This document shows, one piece after another, positions 13,381 through 28,100 of a DNA stretch of 64,000 bases (positions are counted from its first letter, which is position 1; each line of letters opens with the position of its first letter). The stretch covers positions 1 through 64,000 of the forward strand of contig JAYMSP010000180.1 of NCBI GenBank assembly GCA_036897095.1. The letters run 5' to 3'. Both the position numbers and the translations under genes were made by a program. Under the pieces are notes generated by a model. It was not told the origin of the DNA, searched no databases, and saw only the letters and a list, made by a program, of their open reading frames with translations. Source of the DNA: Plantago elongata. Taxonomy: Eukaryota > Streptophyta > Magnoliopsida > Lamiales > Plantaginaceae.

Positions 13381-16300
13381 TTAAATTGCAAAAGAGCCAT
13401 TCAACTGTGTTCTTGGATGAAGGAAAGCAGCAGCCGTTGGATTGGTACTCTTGGGAGATTGATCGTGTGGTTTTGCTTTAATCTTCATCAATGAGTTGAA
13501 ACTATGCCGTTTGCAATTAATCCCCAATCTGATTTTAGGGTTGAGTGTTCTGCCAAACGATGTCGTTTTGGATGAAAGTGACAGTTCTGTCCTCGGCCTG
13601 TTTAACTGATTCAAGATTTGAATCGAACTGGCACCCTTTCTTCTTGATGGCATTTCGGATTTTGCTGATACCTGTAACAAGTAACGAGCTTTAATCTTTT
13701 CAGTTGGACATAATTATAATGTGACAAGATTCAAGAAAGATCATGAATAGAATGTCCTGTGGTTTGGTTTACCTCTTTAAGACAATCAGCAAGACCTTGT
13801 GGCAATGCACTTAAATCAGTTACGGAGATGCCGATTTTGGAGAACTGCAGCAACATCGTTTGGACGCGTAACTCTTTTAGCTTCTGCTCGTAGTTTCGAG
13901 AATCGTCCTTCCATGAAAAGAAGGCTTCATCGTTTACCCACGAGCTATCATCGCCTCCTGCAATTTCAGAGTCCAAGAACCACATCTTGATTGTGTCCCT
14001 TGCAGATTTGTAGTCCATTTGGTCACCAGAAGCATCCATCACGGTCTTTACTAATTCATTCTCCACGAGTCTTCTCACCAGCCGTTTGTAGAAGAAGGGC
14101 CGAGAATGTGACCATTCCACAACTTGTTCTATGACCCCTTTTGCAGCCATTCTTAGAGATGTATCGTGCAGCTCAGCAAATTTAGTAGCTATTTGAGTAT
14201 ACAGCGGTAGAAGCTGTTTTCCCCGTGCTTTGATTTGATTCAGTAAATCTTCCTGCATTTCTGTGCTTTTGGCTTCCTGGAGTTTGGACGTCAAATGAAT
14301 CAGCTCGGGATCAAGCCGACCCATGCATTCTATCAATTCTCTTTTACGGAACTTGATCTCAATCAAACCTTGAGGCTCCAGGACATTTCCTTTAGCAGTC
14401 TGCTCAGCGTACATTTCAATCTGATCTGGATTAATTTTACTGTCTAAAACCACCCACGCCCCACCACGAAGCTCTCCCATCATCGGTATGTATACAAACA
14501 CAGGCTGTTTGTATGTTCTGAGGTTCTCAACAATCTGTGATCCAGCCTGGAGAATACCTTCGAAGAGATCCCTCTGACCACCTGAAAATCCTCTCCAGTT
14601 TGCAAGTATGAAGAGTGGGAGACCTTCCCGGTTGAAATCCATCAATGCTTGGGACGTTTTGCTTGCAGAATCAGGAAACCAAACCTGACCGGCTTGGGGA
14701 ACAAGTCTTTCATGTGAGTCCGGCTGTCCGGGGTCTGCTGGAATAACTTGCATCATTGTTTGAGTTTCAACAGCAACTACTCCAACTGGTATTCCTCCAA
14801 GTTTCGCCCTCCCAGTGACAACTGTTTGGGCCCATCCTTCTAGTGTCTCGACAAAGCTATCCTTATCGAACATGCCACCAAGCCACTTTCCAGAACCATC
14901 TGTAGCACCGCATATAGCTGCGCGGGGATCACACGAGGTCTCGGGAAGATACTCAACAAGTCTTTCAGGAGAATCATTTGGAGTCATAACTGGAAGTGGA
15001 CCACCAGAATATGGTGGAACAAAGCTTAGCCACTTCAAAATGCCAGATATGCCTTCCAGATCATCTGAAACCGTGAGATGAACGACTCCATTTGTGCCCA
15101 TGATTTTAGGTCCTCCAAGCTGCATGTGTGAGCTATAGACCTCCCTGCCCAAAAGCTTGTTCAATGCGGAGAAACCGGTAAGAATAATAGGTTGATCGAC
15201 TCTTTGAATGCATCGAATACCAAGACGAGCGAGATAAGCACCAATCCCAACTGTTCTTCCAGTCACATATGTCAAAGTAAATGTCTCATTATATGCTCTT
15301 GAATACGCACTCGCAATGGCACCACTACCAGTTAAGTTTTCCACACCTAGACCATCCTTCTTTCCTACAATAGTATCTATCACCCATCGGGTTTCTCCGG
15401 TAGAGAGCTTCAACTCATGAGCTATTACGGAAGTTCCAATCCGCGAATAATCCTCAGGAGTAAGGTACACATATTGGAAACCACGCTCAGGATTTGTTTC
15501 ATCAGACCAACCAACTTTGAAGCAAGACTTGACTTCCTCAGCTACTCCAATACGGGCTCCAGAATTAGCTGCCAGATAGATTAACGGCAGTTTCTCTGTG
15601 CAAGCAATATCAGTTACAGCCTTGAAAAAAGCATCCTCCCTTGGACCAAATGATCCATTTTTAAAGGTTACATCATTTGACACGACGAAAATCGTCCTTC
15701 CTGAGGGAAATTCAGGTGTGGACATTTCCAATCGCCAGGCTACCATGCCAATATCATTAAGCCCAGGCTGTCTCTCAGTAGGGACAAGTGGAGTGCCCCA
15801 AGTACCTTTTGGGTCCGCAAAGATCAACTCTGTGGCTCTAAGGATTGGCCTATCTGTAGGTTTGTTAGTTTCAGGATACTGGCTCCATGATTTATTCAAA
15901 GCTACCTCAAATGCCTATAAAAGAGAGAGATCATTGAGATGAATAATACAATCTTTCACATATAATAGTGAGAGCATGTCAATTAAGTACCAGTGGGAAA
16001 TCATAGCAGTATGTTGTGCTACTTCTTCGAGCCAATAGACGTTTCTGTTCAAGAACTCCCAAAGGCTTATATTGTGCATTTACAGGTACACCGTGCAGTG
16101 GACCCAGTCCAGAAGTTGAACTGTAGACAATAGTTTCTTTGCCAGATTCCTCAACTTCTCGGTAGACCTGAGAGTAAACATGAAATGTATAAGCATATCT
16201 GCATTTCACTTGCTAAGTGAACTACAAAGACTTTCCTAACTGGGTCACATGATAAATATTTGTAAAATACGAGCTGCATAGTAATGCACTGGGCCATGCC

Positions 16301-19300
16301 TGGCTTCCTAGCCTTGATGACAGTTCGACAACATTCATGACCAGGTAATCACGGTAGCATTGACACTTCATATATAGAGTTATAAAACTGATCATTCTGC
16401 AGCAAGAAGAACATGGCATAGCCATAAATGCAAAACATGTCAAACCTACTTACATGCACAATACAAGTATGAGCAGTCACAATTTGGACCACAACTCTCC
16501 AAGCTCCATTAGCATCTCCTTTAGATGATATACAAATCTTAACTTCCCAGTCACAAACACATAAACGGTGCATTTTTGGACCCACTGGTGCATTTACTTC
16601 AAGAGCCAACTCATACAAAATTTTCCTAACTGCAGCTTCTTCACCACCAGATACATCAAATCTGCTAGTCATTCAGTTCAACCACTGAGTATATAATAAT
16701 AGGACATTAACAATGGAAGAACAGCCAAGCATGAATCAAAATAATCTTACTTGTTGTATGGCAAAAGATCATCTATTTGTTGCTCTGGCAAGATAGAAAG
16801 GTACATATGAGCATGGTCAGATCTTATGGAGGAATAATGAGAATTAAGCTCAAGCTCGTCCATCGCAGACATTAAGGAACTCAAAATGCTCCTCGAAGTG
16901 AACGATAGAGAATATAAAGATTGTTGATCCAGTCCCTGACATACGGATAGGCCTTCCTCTGATAAAGGCTGCCTAACAAGTGTCCTAAGAAACATCCTCC
17001 GTACACGTAGTGACTTGTCTGTAGTAGTGTAAAGGTGCCACTGTCGATCCCGAGAAGCAGTATACCGTATATTATCAAAATCCTTAAGTTTTTCCTGTTG
17101 AAAGTAAGTTTGGGAGATCAGATATCACTAAAAAGAATTGTACATAAAGAATACATCAAAATTTCATAATAAGAAAGATGCAGAGGATGTACGGACCAAC
17201 TCGAGGTACTTAGAGAGAGGAGGCTCCAAGTGGCGCAAGAGAGGCTCCTCCTCGAAGTAGAGTTTTTCGGCCGACCAGTGAAAGGAATGCCTCATAGGGC
17301 CCCGCCCTTCATCCCGCTGTATAATGAAATTAATTACACCAACCCCGGCATTTCGAAAGCTGGAGCTTACTTCTTTATCCTTCAATATTTTGATCAACTT
17401 ATTGATTCTCTCACTGCAGAGATCATAGCATATTACAATGAGCTGATTGAATCATGCATGCAACTAAGACAAATACAGGAATATACCAGATATAATAATG
17501 CTTCACAAGTATGAATAGTGAGATGTACATAGTTCAGATGCTAATGAGCTAAAATGTTGACCTTGCTAACATATAATGTAGTGGTACCTGTCCTGAAGTG
17601 AGCTCATTTGGCTGTTTATGCCTGCCAATGCAATATGCATTATATTGCCGTAAGCAGTTGGATGAACTTGCAGGTTGTTAGTTGCTTTCTTCAATGCAGC
17701 ATTTACTACTGAAGGCAACTCTTGGAGAGATTTGATAACAGCCATTGCTCCCCACTTCTTCTCATTGTGCTTCTCAACTAACGACCCATCCGAGATTTGA
17801 TCTTCCAATTTATTTCTATTGGCATGGTCATCCAAGAATTCCCATGATGCTAACATTCCAGATCCATGCCATTGCATCCTGACACTTCCCTCTACAAGAT
17901 ATGGCTGTTGAAAAAGAAAAGGTATTATACAAAATGTTCTACAGAGCTGACTTGCAACATGTTCTCTTAAAGTATCTCGGGCTTACTAGAATAATAGAAA
18001 CATCTCAACATTTTCATAAAACTTGTCAAAGGATCAGAGAGTAGTGTAAAAAACTTAAAGCACAAGAGTGTTTCAAGTAGCACGAAGAGTTACAGAGTCA
18101 TAAGAATCTTTTGTTCCTGATATATAGAAAAATGGGGAAAATTTTAACATCTTCAGTTACCACATTGGAAACATAAATAATAATTTGTGGGACTTTAAAA
18201 GTCATTACCTGGTATAGTCTCCGTACATATGTCTCGACAACCCGATCTAGAAGTGTGTGATCTCCATGATCAAAAAGACCAACAAGAGCATCTTCAACTG
18301 CCAAAGGGGCATTGACAAGAGCTTCCATTCGTTCATTTATTGCATTTTTTCTCTTGGAAGTATCCACGGTCTCCCCTTCTTCAATGAACATTTCTAAGTC
18401 TGATAGACTTCTTGCGATACTGGAACGAAGTTCACTAAGTTTTGTATGCTCCAGCAGCTGACTTGCCTTTAATGCTACCTGCATTAGAGAAGTAAATTGG
18501 TTGGTGCATAACGATTCAGGTATGGCAGAAAGCCAAAGGATAATATAAAACTTCAAAGTTCAACTTGAAACTTCTTCTGGTTTAACATCAAACAGTGAAA
18601 CACATAATTAAATGGTTATGTTCAAAACTCAAAAGAGCAAGAAGTTAGCGTGGAAAGTGACAGACCTCAGAGTAGCTTGTATGGCTGAGGGTAGAAAAGC
18701 GAATCAGTTGATCATGATACGCCGCAGGATTTGGGTAAACAAGTTGTTCCAAGAGCCGTAATATCAGCTTATTTTTACTCATAATCCCCTGGACAATAAT
18801 AATGAACTTGTCAAGTAAACACTCTCCTCATCATATTAAGTTTATAATAGCAGTTTGAACAGGTAACGACATTCTTAGTACCTGATGTGAAAGTACAATG
18901 TCTACAATATTGAGGAGATCCTTCTTATATTGAAGTCTTAAGCATTCAATCACATCGGCCTGAAAATGAAAGAGTCAAATCCATAACAAGAGAAAACATA
19001 AGAAAAGACTTAAAACAAATTCTTGCTGTTAACAAATTCGTGCTACGTGACAACATGATAGACCTCAAAATACGAGGATGAAATAAGTTTGAAAGAGGAT
19101 ATCCAAAACTGTATATACGAAGCACTCCTTGTCTCTTTTCTCTAGTGAGCCACTAGAAGAAACTTAAACAAGAAACTTGGTTTATCATAGAGCTTGTTGC
19201 TTGTGCCGAATTTTACCTGTATATTGCCACTAAACAGTTCTTCAACTGATAAATAATCTTCAAAAAGGCCTTGAACAATGATGTGAGCATGGCTCTCTCT

Positions 19301-22300
19301 GCCACCCACATAAGACTTTAAAAGACTTGTCAGAGGCTCCACCAATCGTTCTTGGGCTTCTTTTTCTTTCTTGGAGTAGGTATTCAGATGAGCCTGAAGC
19401 AGTAGCAGAAACAGTGTGCAGATAAAGTTGCCAGAATACAGCACCAAAAAAAAAAAAAATTGTAAATATGAGATTTAACTGCACTCAGATAATGTGCCAG
19501 GAGTCCAACCTCTAAAACATCATGCAGAACTTTAGCTGGGAAGTCAACATTTTGCATATTGGAGATCCCTTCAAACTCCCTAAATTTCGTTGCTAGCTGT
19601 AACGACCAATTCAAACAATATTACAAAATTATACGAATTACTATCTTACTGAGAACTGTGACATGACGTACTTATACCTCATATCTAAGGTTCTTTGGTA
19701 GTCTGTTTGCCAGCACGGCAAAGCATTCTTGCCACTGGAGGAATGGCAATTCAGGATTATCCAGGCAACTCAACACATTTTGAACTACCTGAAAAGGATC
19801 GGAGTCACAATGTCATGAAAAGAGTCTACACATAGCTAAACATTCACTTGAAAAGCACGCATTCTCAAAAATAAAAATGTTAACTCTTCTGAATAGACAA
19901 AAGAAATTAGTTGATTACTTCATCAATGTTGTGCTCATATCCAGCAAGAATCATCCGTGCGGCCTTCAAACTTGCAGCAAAACGCTGATGAACTTTTTCA
20001 GATACAGCAGTTGGTGGCCCGAGAATAGGAAAGCTTCCATGAAATGGTTCTGCTTTCCTTACTGCTGTAGGATCATCTAAGTCAAGTCTTGCAATGAGTT
20101 GAGAAACCTGCGAAATCATTCCTGACTTAGTTTGACTAGTATAGCAGCATATTGATTTCCATGTTCATTCCATATCATCTTTTTATTCTCATATGCTAAT
20201 AGGTAACCCATATGAAAGCTTCCATACAGTTTTGTTCTTTGTTGGGTAGGGAGATCAAATAGGTCCGGACCGCCAGTATAAAGTTAGAGTAAGAGTTTTT
20301 GTATTGATATTTAATGGTGTTTCATGAGTGAGAGACACAAGAAAGTGGGACGGTAGATCCATTGTGGTATTCAATAGAGCCAAAGTTCAGATCTAATCTT
20401 GATGTATACTTGCTCACCTGCATTGCTTGACCTTCAGACATCTCAAAGTGGAGAATACCAGAAGCAGGTGAAATAAGGGGCATGCACATCTTCATGACCT
20501 CAACTTCTGCATAAGGTGTGTCAGCATCAACATGGCTACCATCGCCAACCAGATACCTAAGTAGTTTGCACGGCGTTTCAGCCACCAACTTGGAAGGATC
20601 ATGATCGTTCTGAGTAGACAGTTATACAAATTACATAACCACCAATTGAATTTTATTATTAATAGAACAATGGAATAAATATAAACCTGAAGCAAACAAG
20701 TCCTCCCATCGATAAGGAGTCGAGTTCCAGCTGCTTCCTCCTCCGCGTATATAACATGACTCTTTCCGTCCAACTGCCACGATCAAATTAACGAACAAGA
20801 CGTACTATGTTAAGACCACAGGTTTCTCTGTATCATGATAGTTTACAGAATTATGTTAACATGTCACATATTATGTTCTAAATGTGGTTGAAGTCAAGTG
20901 AACTGATAATTATTTCTACCCCATTCAATGTTTCCAGCACAGAAATAAAACATTCTAAACAGAAAATATATGACTAGGCAGTAACTGCTTGCCTGCACTA
21001 GAAGACCGCCATCACGTAGTGTATGTATTTCTGCTTCAATCTCGGAGTCATTCAGCCTCAATGCATACCTTCCAGGACCTCCCCTTACCATACTGATCTG
21101 AAGTGAGAAAACAAAATGCCATTAAAAGTGAATGATGAAAATGAATACTATACCAAGCACCCCAAATAGATTATTGTTTATGATGTTTCTGTCATTTTTG
21201 GGTGTGTGCCAAGAGATAACTATCCCTATTTTCTACCCAAGTATCAGAAATTGTGTAGAAGTCATACAGGAAGTGCAAAATCTATAACTTGATACTTACT
21301 GTGTACTTTATCCCTTCAATATTTAAAGAAACCTGGGAATTGACAAGCGAAATATGCTGCAAACAAGAGAGGAAAAAATTAATTGATAGCATTTGCATAA
21401 GAGAGCAGAGTAAGAAACTTTCAAGTGTGTTATACAAAGTACCTTCGGAGGAATTTGTCCTTTCTCAAGATAACCAACATAATCCGAAACCATGGCTGCA
21501 CTACTAGCAGAAGCTTTCTGAGTCAACACAGCATGGAGAGAAACATTCACATGATGTACAATTTAGCATCATATAATGAATGTTTTTGTGCAGCTACAAG
21601 CATGATATTAAAACAAGCATCAGCCTATAGGATACTTACATAAAGAGCTCCCCCAATGACTGAAAGATACCATGGGGGCCTTTCTGCTCTCATCCGCATG
21701 GCGATTCTACTGTCAAGCCATCCTGTGTGTATTTTGTTTTCCTTATAATCCAAAGCCTGCAGAGATAGCCTGATCAATACTCAACCACCTTCTTTTATCG
21801 TGACCTGGTATTGATACAAAATTAACTTAATATCACTGAGAGATGCTCACATGTAACAAATCAATAGTGTAGTCAACATTTGTCCGAATTTCCCCTCTTA
21901 TTTGAATTTCTTTTAGTCCAAGAACCATGTTTGCAATTGCCAATCCCCTTGACTCTCCGAAAGCGAATACGTGCCCTGATAGATAAGATAAAAAAAATTA
22001 CAGACCACAACAACTGTATTTGGCAAATTAAGCACAATTTATATTTTAACAGAACGATTTAAGCATAAATGTTCCTTCTTAATTTCTAACAAGACATCAA
22101 AACTCACCAAATTGTGAATCTGAGTATTCATGGATGCCCCCTCCAGACTGTGATCATTGTCAATATATTAGAAGCCGCTTATGATCTCAAATCCGTCCAA
22201 AAACAATAAAGTTGACAAGTAATACATACCTTAACAGAGAAGTATGCCCAGGTGTTTGGCTTGCTTTTGAAACTTAACTCCTGGACAGGAAAAATGGGAA

Positions 22301-24545
22301 TTGAAGTAGAGCATACTACACCAAAATGCAATTTGAAGAGCATAAACCAAAATCCTAGGTAATAAATTCTGACCTGTACTCTTCCACTTGTTGGCTTAAA
22401 ACCATCATCCGGATCCTCACTTGTCACTCGCACTGCTATACAGTGACCTTTTGGCTTCGTTGATTGTGCCTTATCAAAGTCAAATTGAGTAGCAACCAAA
22501 GATGTCTTCCTCCACGCACCGTACCCTCCACCATGTTTCATTCCATAAAATCTTCGTATCTCTAATATTATTCAGCACCGAAATAAGATACAGACACAAT
22601 TAGAATAAAAACATGGAGGCACTTAAAGTGAAAACATTTGAAGCATACCAGGAATTTTCCATAGAGGGATACCCATCCCAACTGCAACTTGAGCTGCAGG
22701 CAAATTTATTTCGGTAATCCACTCTGTCACAGGGTGTTCCACCTAAATTATACGACAAGCTCCATTAACAAAAGCCATAAACCAAGTACACCAATATATA
22801 CCCCCTTTCACATACTTAGACAATTGTACAAACTTAGAGCTACTAGTTTTTAGTCACATGGCATTTCACCTCACAATCATAGCTTTTTTTCTTTCTGTAT
22901 ATACGTAAGGCATATGAAGTACCTGTAACCGTGGGTTGAGCTCTAAAAAGTAATATTCTCCTGTCTCCATACTATATAAGTACTCCACAGTTGCAGCCCC
23001 AACATAATTTACGCTTTTGGCTAATCTTCTAGCAGCCTGCTCAAGTTCCTTTACTGTCTCAGGGGGAGCAACTGTAATTGGGGCTTCTTCTATTATCTGA
23101 ATCAGTAAGCCAGACGACCAGTGATATACTTAGAACAAGAATTATACAAGATACCCTCAGATAAATAATATGCGGAAGCTAACCTTTTGGTGTCTTCTTT
23201 GAACACTGCAATCACGGCTGTGCAAAGCTGCAACATTTCCATATTGATCACAAAGCAGCTGAACTTCTAGATGCCGGCTCTGAAGAACAAATCAGTGTCG
23301 ATGTTACAATTTCAGCATGTTTCTGAAGGTAATGTAGTATGAGTAGAGCATAAATTGTCAAACCTGGGCCGCAAGCTTCATTATAAATATCGGGGACCCA
23401 GGAACTTCACCTTGAACTTGCTTGAACAAGGCTCGGACCTCATCATCGTTGTGTACCTGAAATGTTGAGGAGTACAATCTATTATGCCTCATTACTGAAA
23501 GCTATCACAACCCTTAGAAAAGTTAAGAAAATGACGAGCAGAACCTTCCGTATTCCTTTTCCACCTCCACCCCAAGATGCCTTAATCATAGCAGGGTAAC
23601 CAACATCTTTAAAGCTAGCAATAGCTTCTTCGGTTGTATGCACACATGCCTCTTGATAAATTTCCTCTGGAATAGTGACCAAACTGCTCTGTGGAGGTAT
23701 TCTCACCTACGAAATCAACCCACATTCAGCATCACAGAATTATGAAATATTAAGAGGTTACATAAATCTATTTTATCCGAAAAACTTTACCTTCGAACCA
23801 CTCCAAGGTAGAGTCGGCACCTCTGCAGCTTGTGCAATCAATGTTGACCCAACTTTATCTCCCAATGCAGCCATCGACGTAGATGTGGGACCGAGAAACA
23901 CAATCCCTTTTGCAGCCAAAGCATCTGGCAGCTCTGGATTCTCAGATGCATGACCCCATCCAGGCCACACTGCATCCACACGCATAATCTCCGCCATCTG
24001 AACAACCGAAAGTTTCATTTCACTCCATTCCATTCCATTTAATATACAAGTACCATATCATCAACTTTTCATCTAAACATGTTCTCATGCAATATTAAAC
24101 CCATAGCTACACACTGAGACACACACACACACAGATACTCTTCTACATGACATAAAAGCTAAAATATACGCAAAGCAGCAGAACCCGAAAGGCGAACGAG
24201 ATAACAAACCTCAAGAATAAGCTGCACATTGGCATAGTTATTATTATTGGTTCCACCAGGCACTTCAACAAACTGATCAGCAATCTTAATATGCTCAGCA
24301 TTAACCCTCATGTCCTCCCTAGTAGCCATAGCCACCAACAAAATCGCCTTCTCAGAACCGAACGTCTCGTAAGCCCACGTTCGAATACTACGTATAAACT
24401 TAACAGCAGCCATTCCATTGTTGGCAATCAAGATACTGTGAATCGGCCTGTTTCCACCGAGAGCACGGCAGAACTCATCCACCTCATCAACCTTACTAGG
24501 CGGAACAGCCTTGTAACTAGGTTTCAGGCCGACTGTGAGTGTCAT
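13381..24545 (-). CDS. ACC1: Homomeric (cytosolic) acetyl-CoA carboxylase, about 31 exons
   Basis: Carboxylates acetyl-CoA to malonyl-CoA, using ATP and bicarbonate, for fatty-acid elongation and flavonoid synthesis. Thirty exons from 24210-24545 to 13773-15914 join in phase into 2,214 codons. Biotin carboxylase comes first ([72 protein letters not shown]). The biotin carrier has the biotinyl-lysine motif EVMKM in the exon 20418-20609. A long central region follows. The carboxyltransferase is mostly encoded by one 2.1-kb exon ([55 protein letters not shown]). The N-terminus begins [12 protein letters not shown] with no transit peptide, which points to the cytosolic enzyme. The intron after exon 15 has a GC donor. 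The C-terminal exon is doubtful: splicing to 13381-13671 gives an unusual 96-residue tail (2,310 aa), while reading through stops at 13731 (2,227 aa). Confidence 0.95.
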
Positions 24546-25149
24546 TGATGATAAAAATGAGATCTTTATTCCGAAAATGAGATCTTTTTTGGAAAATGAG
24601 GATTATGAAGTGAATGGGGTTTGGAGGTAGGTTTGGATTTGTTGGGTTTGATTAGAATTTAGAAGAGGCATGATTGTAGGATCTTTACTTGGTTAGAATT
24701 TGTCCTGTCATTTATTAATTTCCTGAAATATTGGGATTTGTTTCTTCATGTATTGGTATTGGAGTGTGTTGTCAAACAGTCAGAGAATCTAATAGGTCTA
24801 ATCTTGAGTAGTAACCTTTTTCCCATATGTTTGGGCTGCCTTGCAAGAATTCACCAGAGGAGATGCAGGCCGGGTTGCTCAACTATAATAAAGGACTAAA
24901 AATTGTGTATACCTGACCTGACCTCACCTCACCTAACTAAAAATGGCAAATGTCTTTGGTTAGTTAAACAAACACTTTTGGTATGCGTGTTTGATATGAT
25001 TTATGGGTTTTTCGTCTACCGGTACGAAAAGGTGCACTTTTTTTGCCTTAGGTACTAGGAAAAAATGCGACATTGTTCTGAGATACAATAACTATTTTAA
25101 TTCCTAAGAATCAGTGTAAGGAATCGAATGTGTTGATTGTTTTGCCCAC
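24546..25149. promoter_or_regulatory. 5' flank/5'UTR of ACC (position inferred)
   Basis: Lies directly upstream of the ACC start codon, between divergently oriented units. The first 150 bp on the ACC side are purine-rich on the plus strand, so pyrimidine-rich in the ACC transcript sense, as is common in plant leaders. A short run of CCTGA/CCTCA repeats lies near 24913-24937. No convincing TATA box was found. Confidence 0.35.
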
Positions 25150-28100
25150 TTTCGAATTTCTCGGTTGGGGAAGGTAGTCGTAGATCTGGAAGAATCAGTG
25201 TTATTGAAGTGCCTTCTGATGATAGTAACTCATCTAGCGGTTAGTAACTTTTTAAATCTATTTCATGTCGGCATGATTTTGTAATGGTGCACATTTGAAG
25301 TTCTCAACTTTTTTTGTTGGATTAGGTCAACTGCGAGATGAATATAGTGCTCCAAAGAAGAGGAAAACCTATGTTGGTGTTAGTTGGTCTTGCTTATTTA
25401 ACCTTCGGATTTGTTTTAATGATTACACTCTGTCTGGTTCAATTTTCTACATTGTATGCTCTATGCGATTTGATTCTTGTAAGTAGACTATGTACAAAAA
25501 TTAAGGTTATCGCCACGTAGAGCATCGCCTGCTATTCCTCAGATTCGCAAGAAGAAGTTGCGTAAACGGATAATTTATGTTGTTGCACCTGACTCAGGTC
25601 GATTTCTATTTTAGTGGTTATTTAGTTGTTATCTCTGTCTTTTGTGCATATCAACTAATTATGTGAATGTGTTCCTTTCATTCTGAATAGACTTCTCCGA
25701 TGATGATCATAATGTTGCTGAGTTTAAGATTCCGCAGCGTGTTGATTTTGAAGGTCATATTTCCTTTCTCCATTAAGTGAAATGTCTAATGTATTTGGCT
25801 TCCTTAATGTTAGTTTAGGGTTTGATATTTTATTCATTCAATGGTACAGAAGGTTGTACTCAGCGTAGGGGAAAAGCTCATGCAACTCAATTTGAAGATT
25901 TGACAGATAAGAGAGGTAATTAGTTGATTACGAAAATTTATAGTTGGAACTTTATAGTTTGATTGTTACATAACTTGTTCAAGTTTCATGTATTTGTAGG
26001 TAAAAAACCCGTGTCTACTAGTTGCCGGCCAAGTGTTAAACGTATTATTTTCTACAACCATCTGTCTCATTTGTGCTTTTAATGATAGTATAGTTAACCT
26101 CACATGTTTTCATTTCTAATGCAGTTGAAAAAATTGCAAGCTTAAATTCCAAAGAGTGAGTGTAACTAAAGATGGAGCTTTGTTACCTTAGATGAATTAT
26201 GTATTCGATGATGTGTAATTATTTATGTAATCATCCTGCAGGGGAGTTTGCTTCTTCTGTGAGGAGGAATCCTGAAGCCGTGAAAGTAGAAGCGAAGCAT
26301 GAGATAGGTATGTGTCTTTTCTATTGTGTAAGTGTTTAGTAAGACAATTGTGTCGTAAACTGAATTGCAGAGGATGATTATATGGAGTTCAGTGATGATG
26401 AATTAGATGAAATGAGTCGCAAAGGTAATGTGTAATAAATATTATCCTACTGCATTTATTAGTGGTGTGTAGTAATCTGATGTTTTCTGACTTGTCTGTT
26501 GTTATTGTGTCAGAGTTGCTCGGAAGCTTAACTACCGGTGCAATTTACAGTCGACTGTCAAGGAGATAAGAGGCATGGGTTTACGTGAGTATCACCTTAA
26601 AGCAATTAGGAAAACGCTGTTCTGGTACTTCGTCTATTCTGCCATACACGTTAAGGATCGTGACCTTGCTAAATTCAAGAAACATGATGCATGTATTTCT
26701 GAGGCAATTAAGCGCTGCAATCTGAGAGACAATGTCACACCCAGAGGCTTTAACATTGGTGGCCGTATTGTTCTGCTGAAGAGAACTGATTTACAACTTA
26801 TATTTGGGATTCATGATGGTGAATTGGGTATTGAAGTGAGCAATACAACTATTGAGGAAAATGATTCTGTTGCTCGCTGCTTTCCAGCGAAGATAGAACA
26901 GATTAGGAGTCTTGCGACTGATAATTGCAAGGGACCTTACCATTTGACAAAGGCAATTATCTTGGATGTTTTAGACAACAAGTTGACTGCTCCAGATGAT
27001 GATAAAGAAGCAGTTGAGGATGTTGCTAGGCTGTTGCATCTTAATCTTCTTTTGAACTTCTTCATGGTGAATCAAAATTATCTTGTCAATTGGCATGTGA
27101 CAAGGTACATGTGTAACTTGGAATCAATGTGAAATACAATTGGAGTCATAAGGTGGTCTGGTGGCAAGGAGTTGGGGTTATAAAGGAGGTGCAGAGTTCG
27201 AACCCGGCAACGCTGGAGTTATAAGGTGATTGAGACATGGAGTTATAAGGTGGTTCTGACTTAGCATTATGAATTCAGCTAATCTCAGAACTCCATGTTG
27301 TGCTATATTCTTACAGGTTCGAATTATTCTACAAATGCATTTGCCATTTCTATTTATGACAGTGTACTTGTAAGTTGTTAAGTTTTTCTATCTTTCATTT
27401 ATTGACAGTATTGGACTTGTGAAGTCACGGATGTTATTGAACCAAATAAAGGCCAAGTTAGTTTTCCAAGATTTATGAAGTGGAATTTACCTGAATTGAA
27501 GAAACATTTACTCAAGCATGGTTTCGATAGCTAGAAACGGTAGGCTGCCTCTTCTGTTTTCTCAAATCAGAAAGCTTACCTTTATTATTTCCTTTTGTAT
27601 ATCAGGTTAGGAAGAATATTGAGGCAACAAAGCAGGAGTTGAAGCTGTTAAATGGTGACGATCCAACAAACAGCCAAGTCCTAATTCTACCATTCAGGAG
27701 TCGTGCAAGAGAGTTAGAATTCGAAGATGAAACGGATTTGGATAAGTTGTCTAGTATACCTGAAACCCCAGTTGTTGCTCATTCTGGGAAGTCTATGTCC
27801 GAGGAAAATAGAGAAGGTGGCAGCACAGGTGCTGAAGTAGGAAAAAATGAAGCGGACAGAGATGTGAAGAATACTATTGGATACTGATATTGCGGGGCCA
27901 TCAAATGTGAGTGAAAATAAAGGTGATCCTGGTGATGTAGTTGGTGGTAGTTGTCATGCTGAATCATTGAAGAGTGCTGATACAACTTGTACTCCTAATA
28001 TTCGTGATGGAGTGGAAGGGTTAATGTCTCAAGGATCGCAGCACCAACTGGATGAAGTGTACGCATGATAAAACTTGAAAATGACTTGACTGCATCAAGG

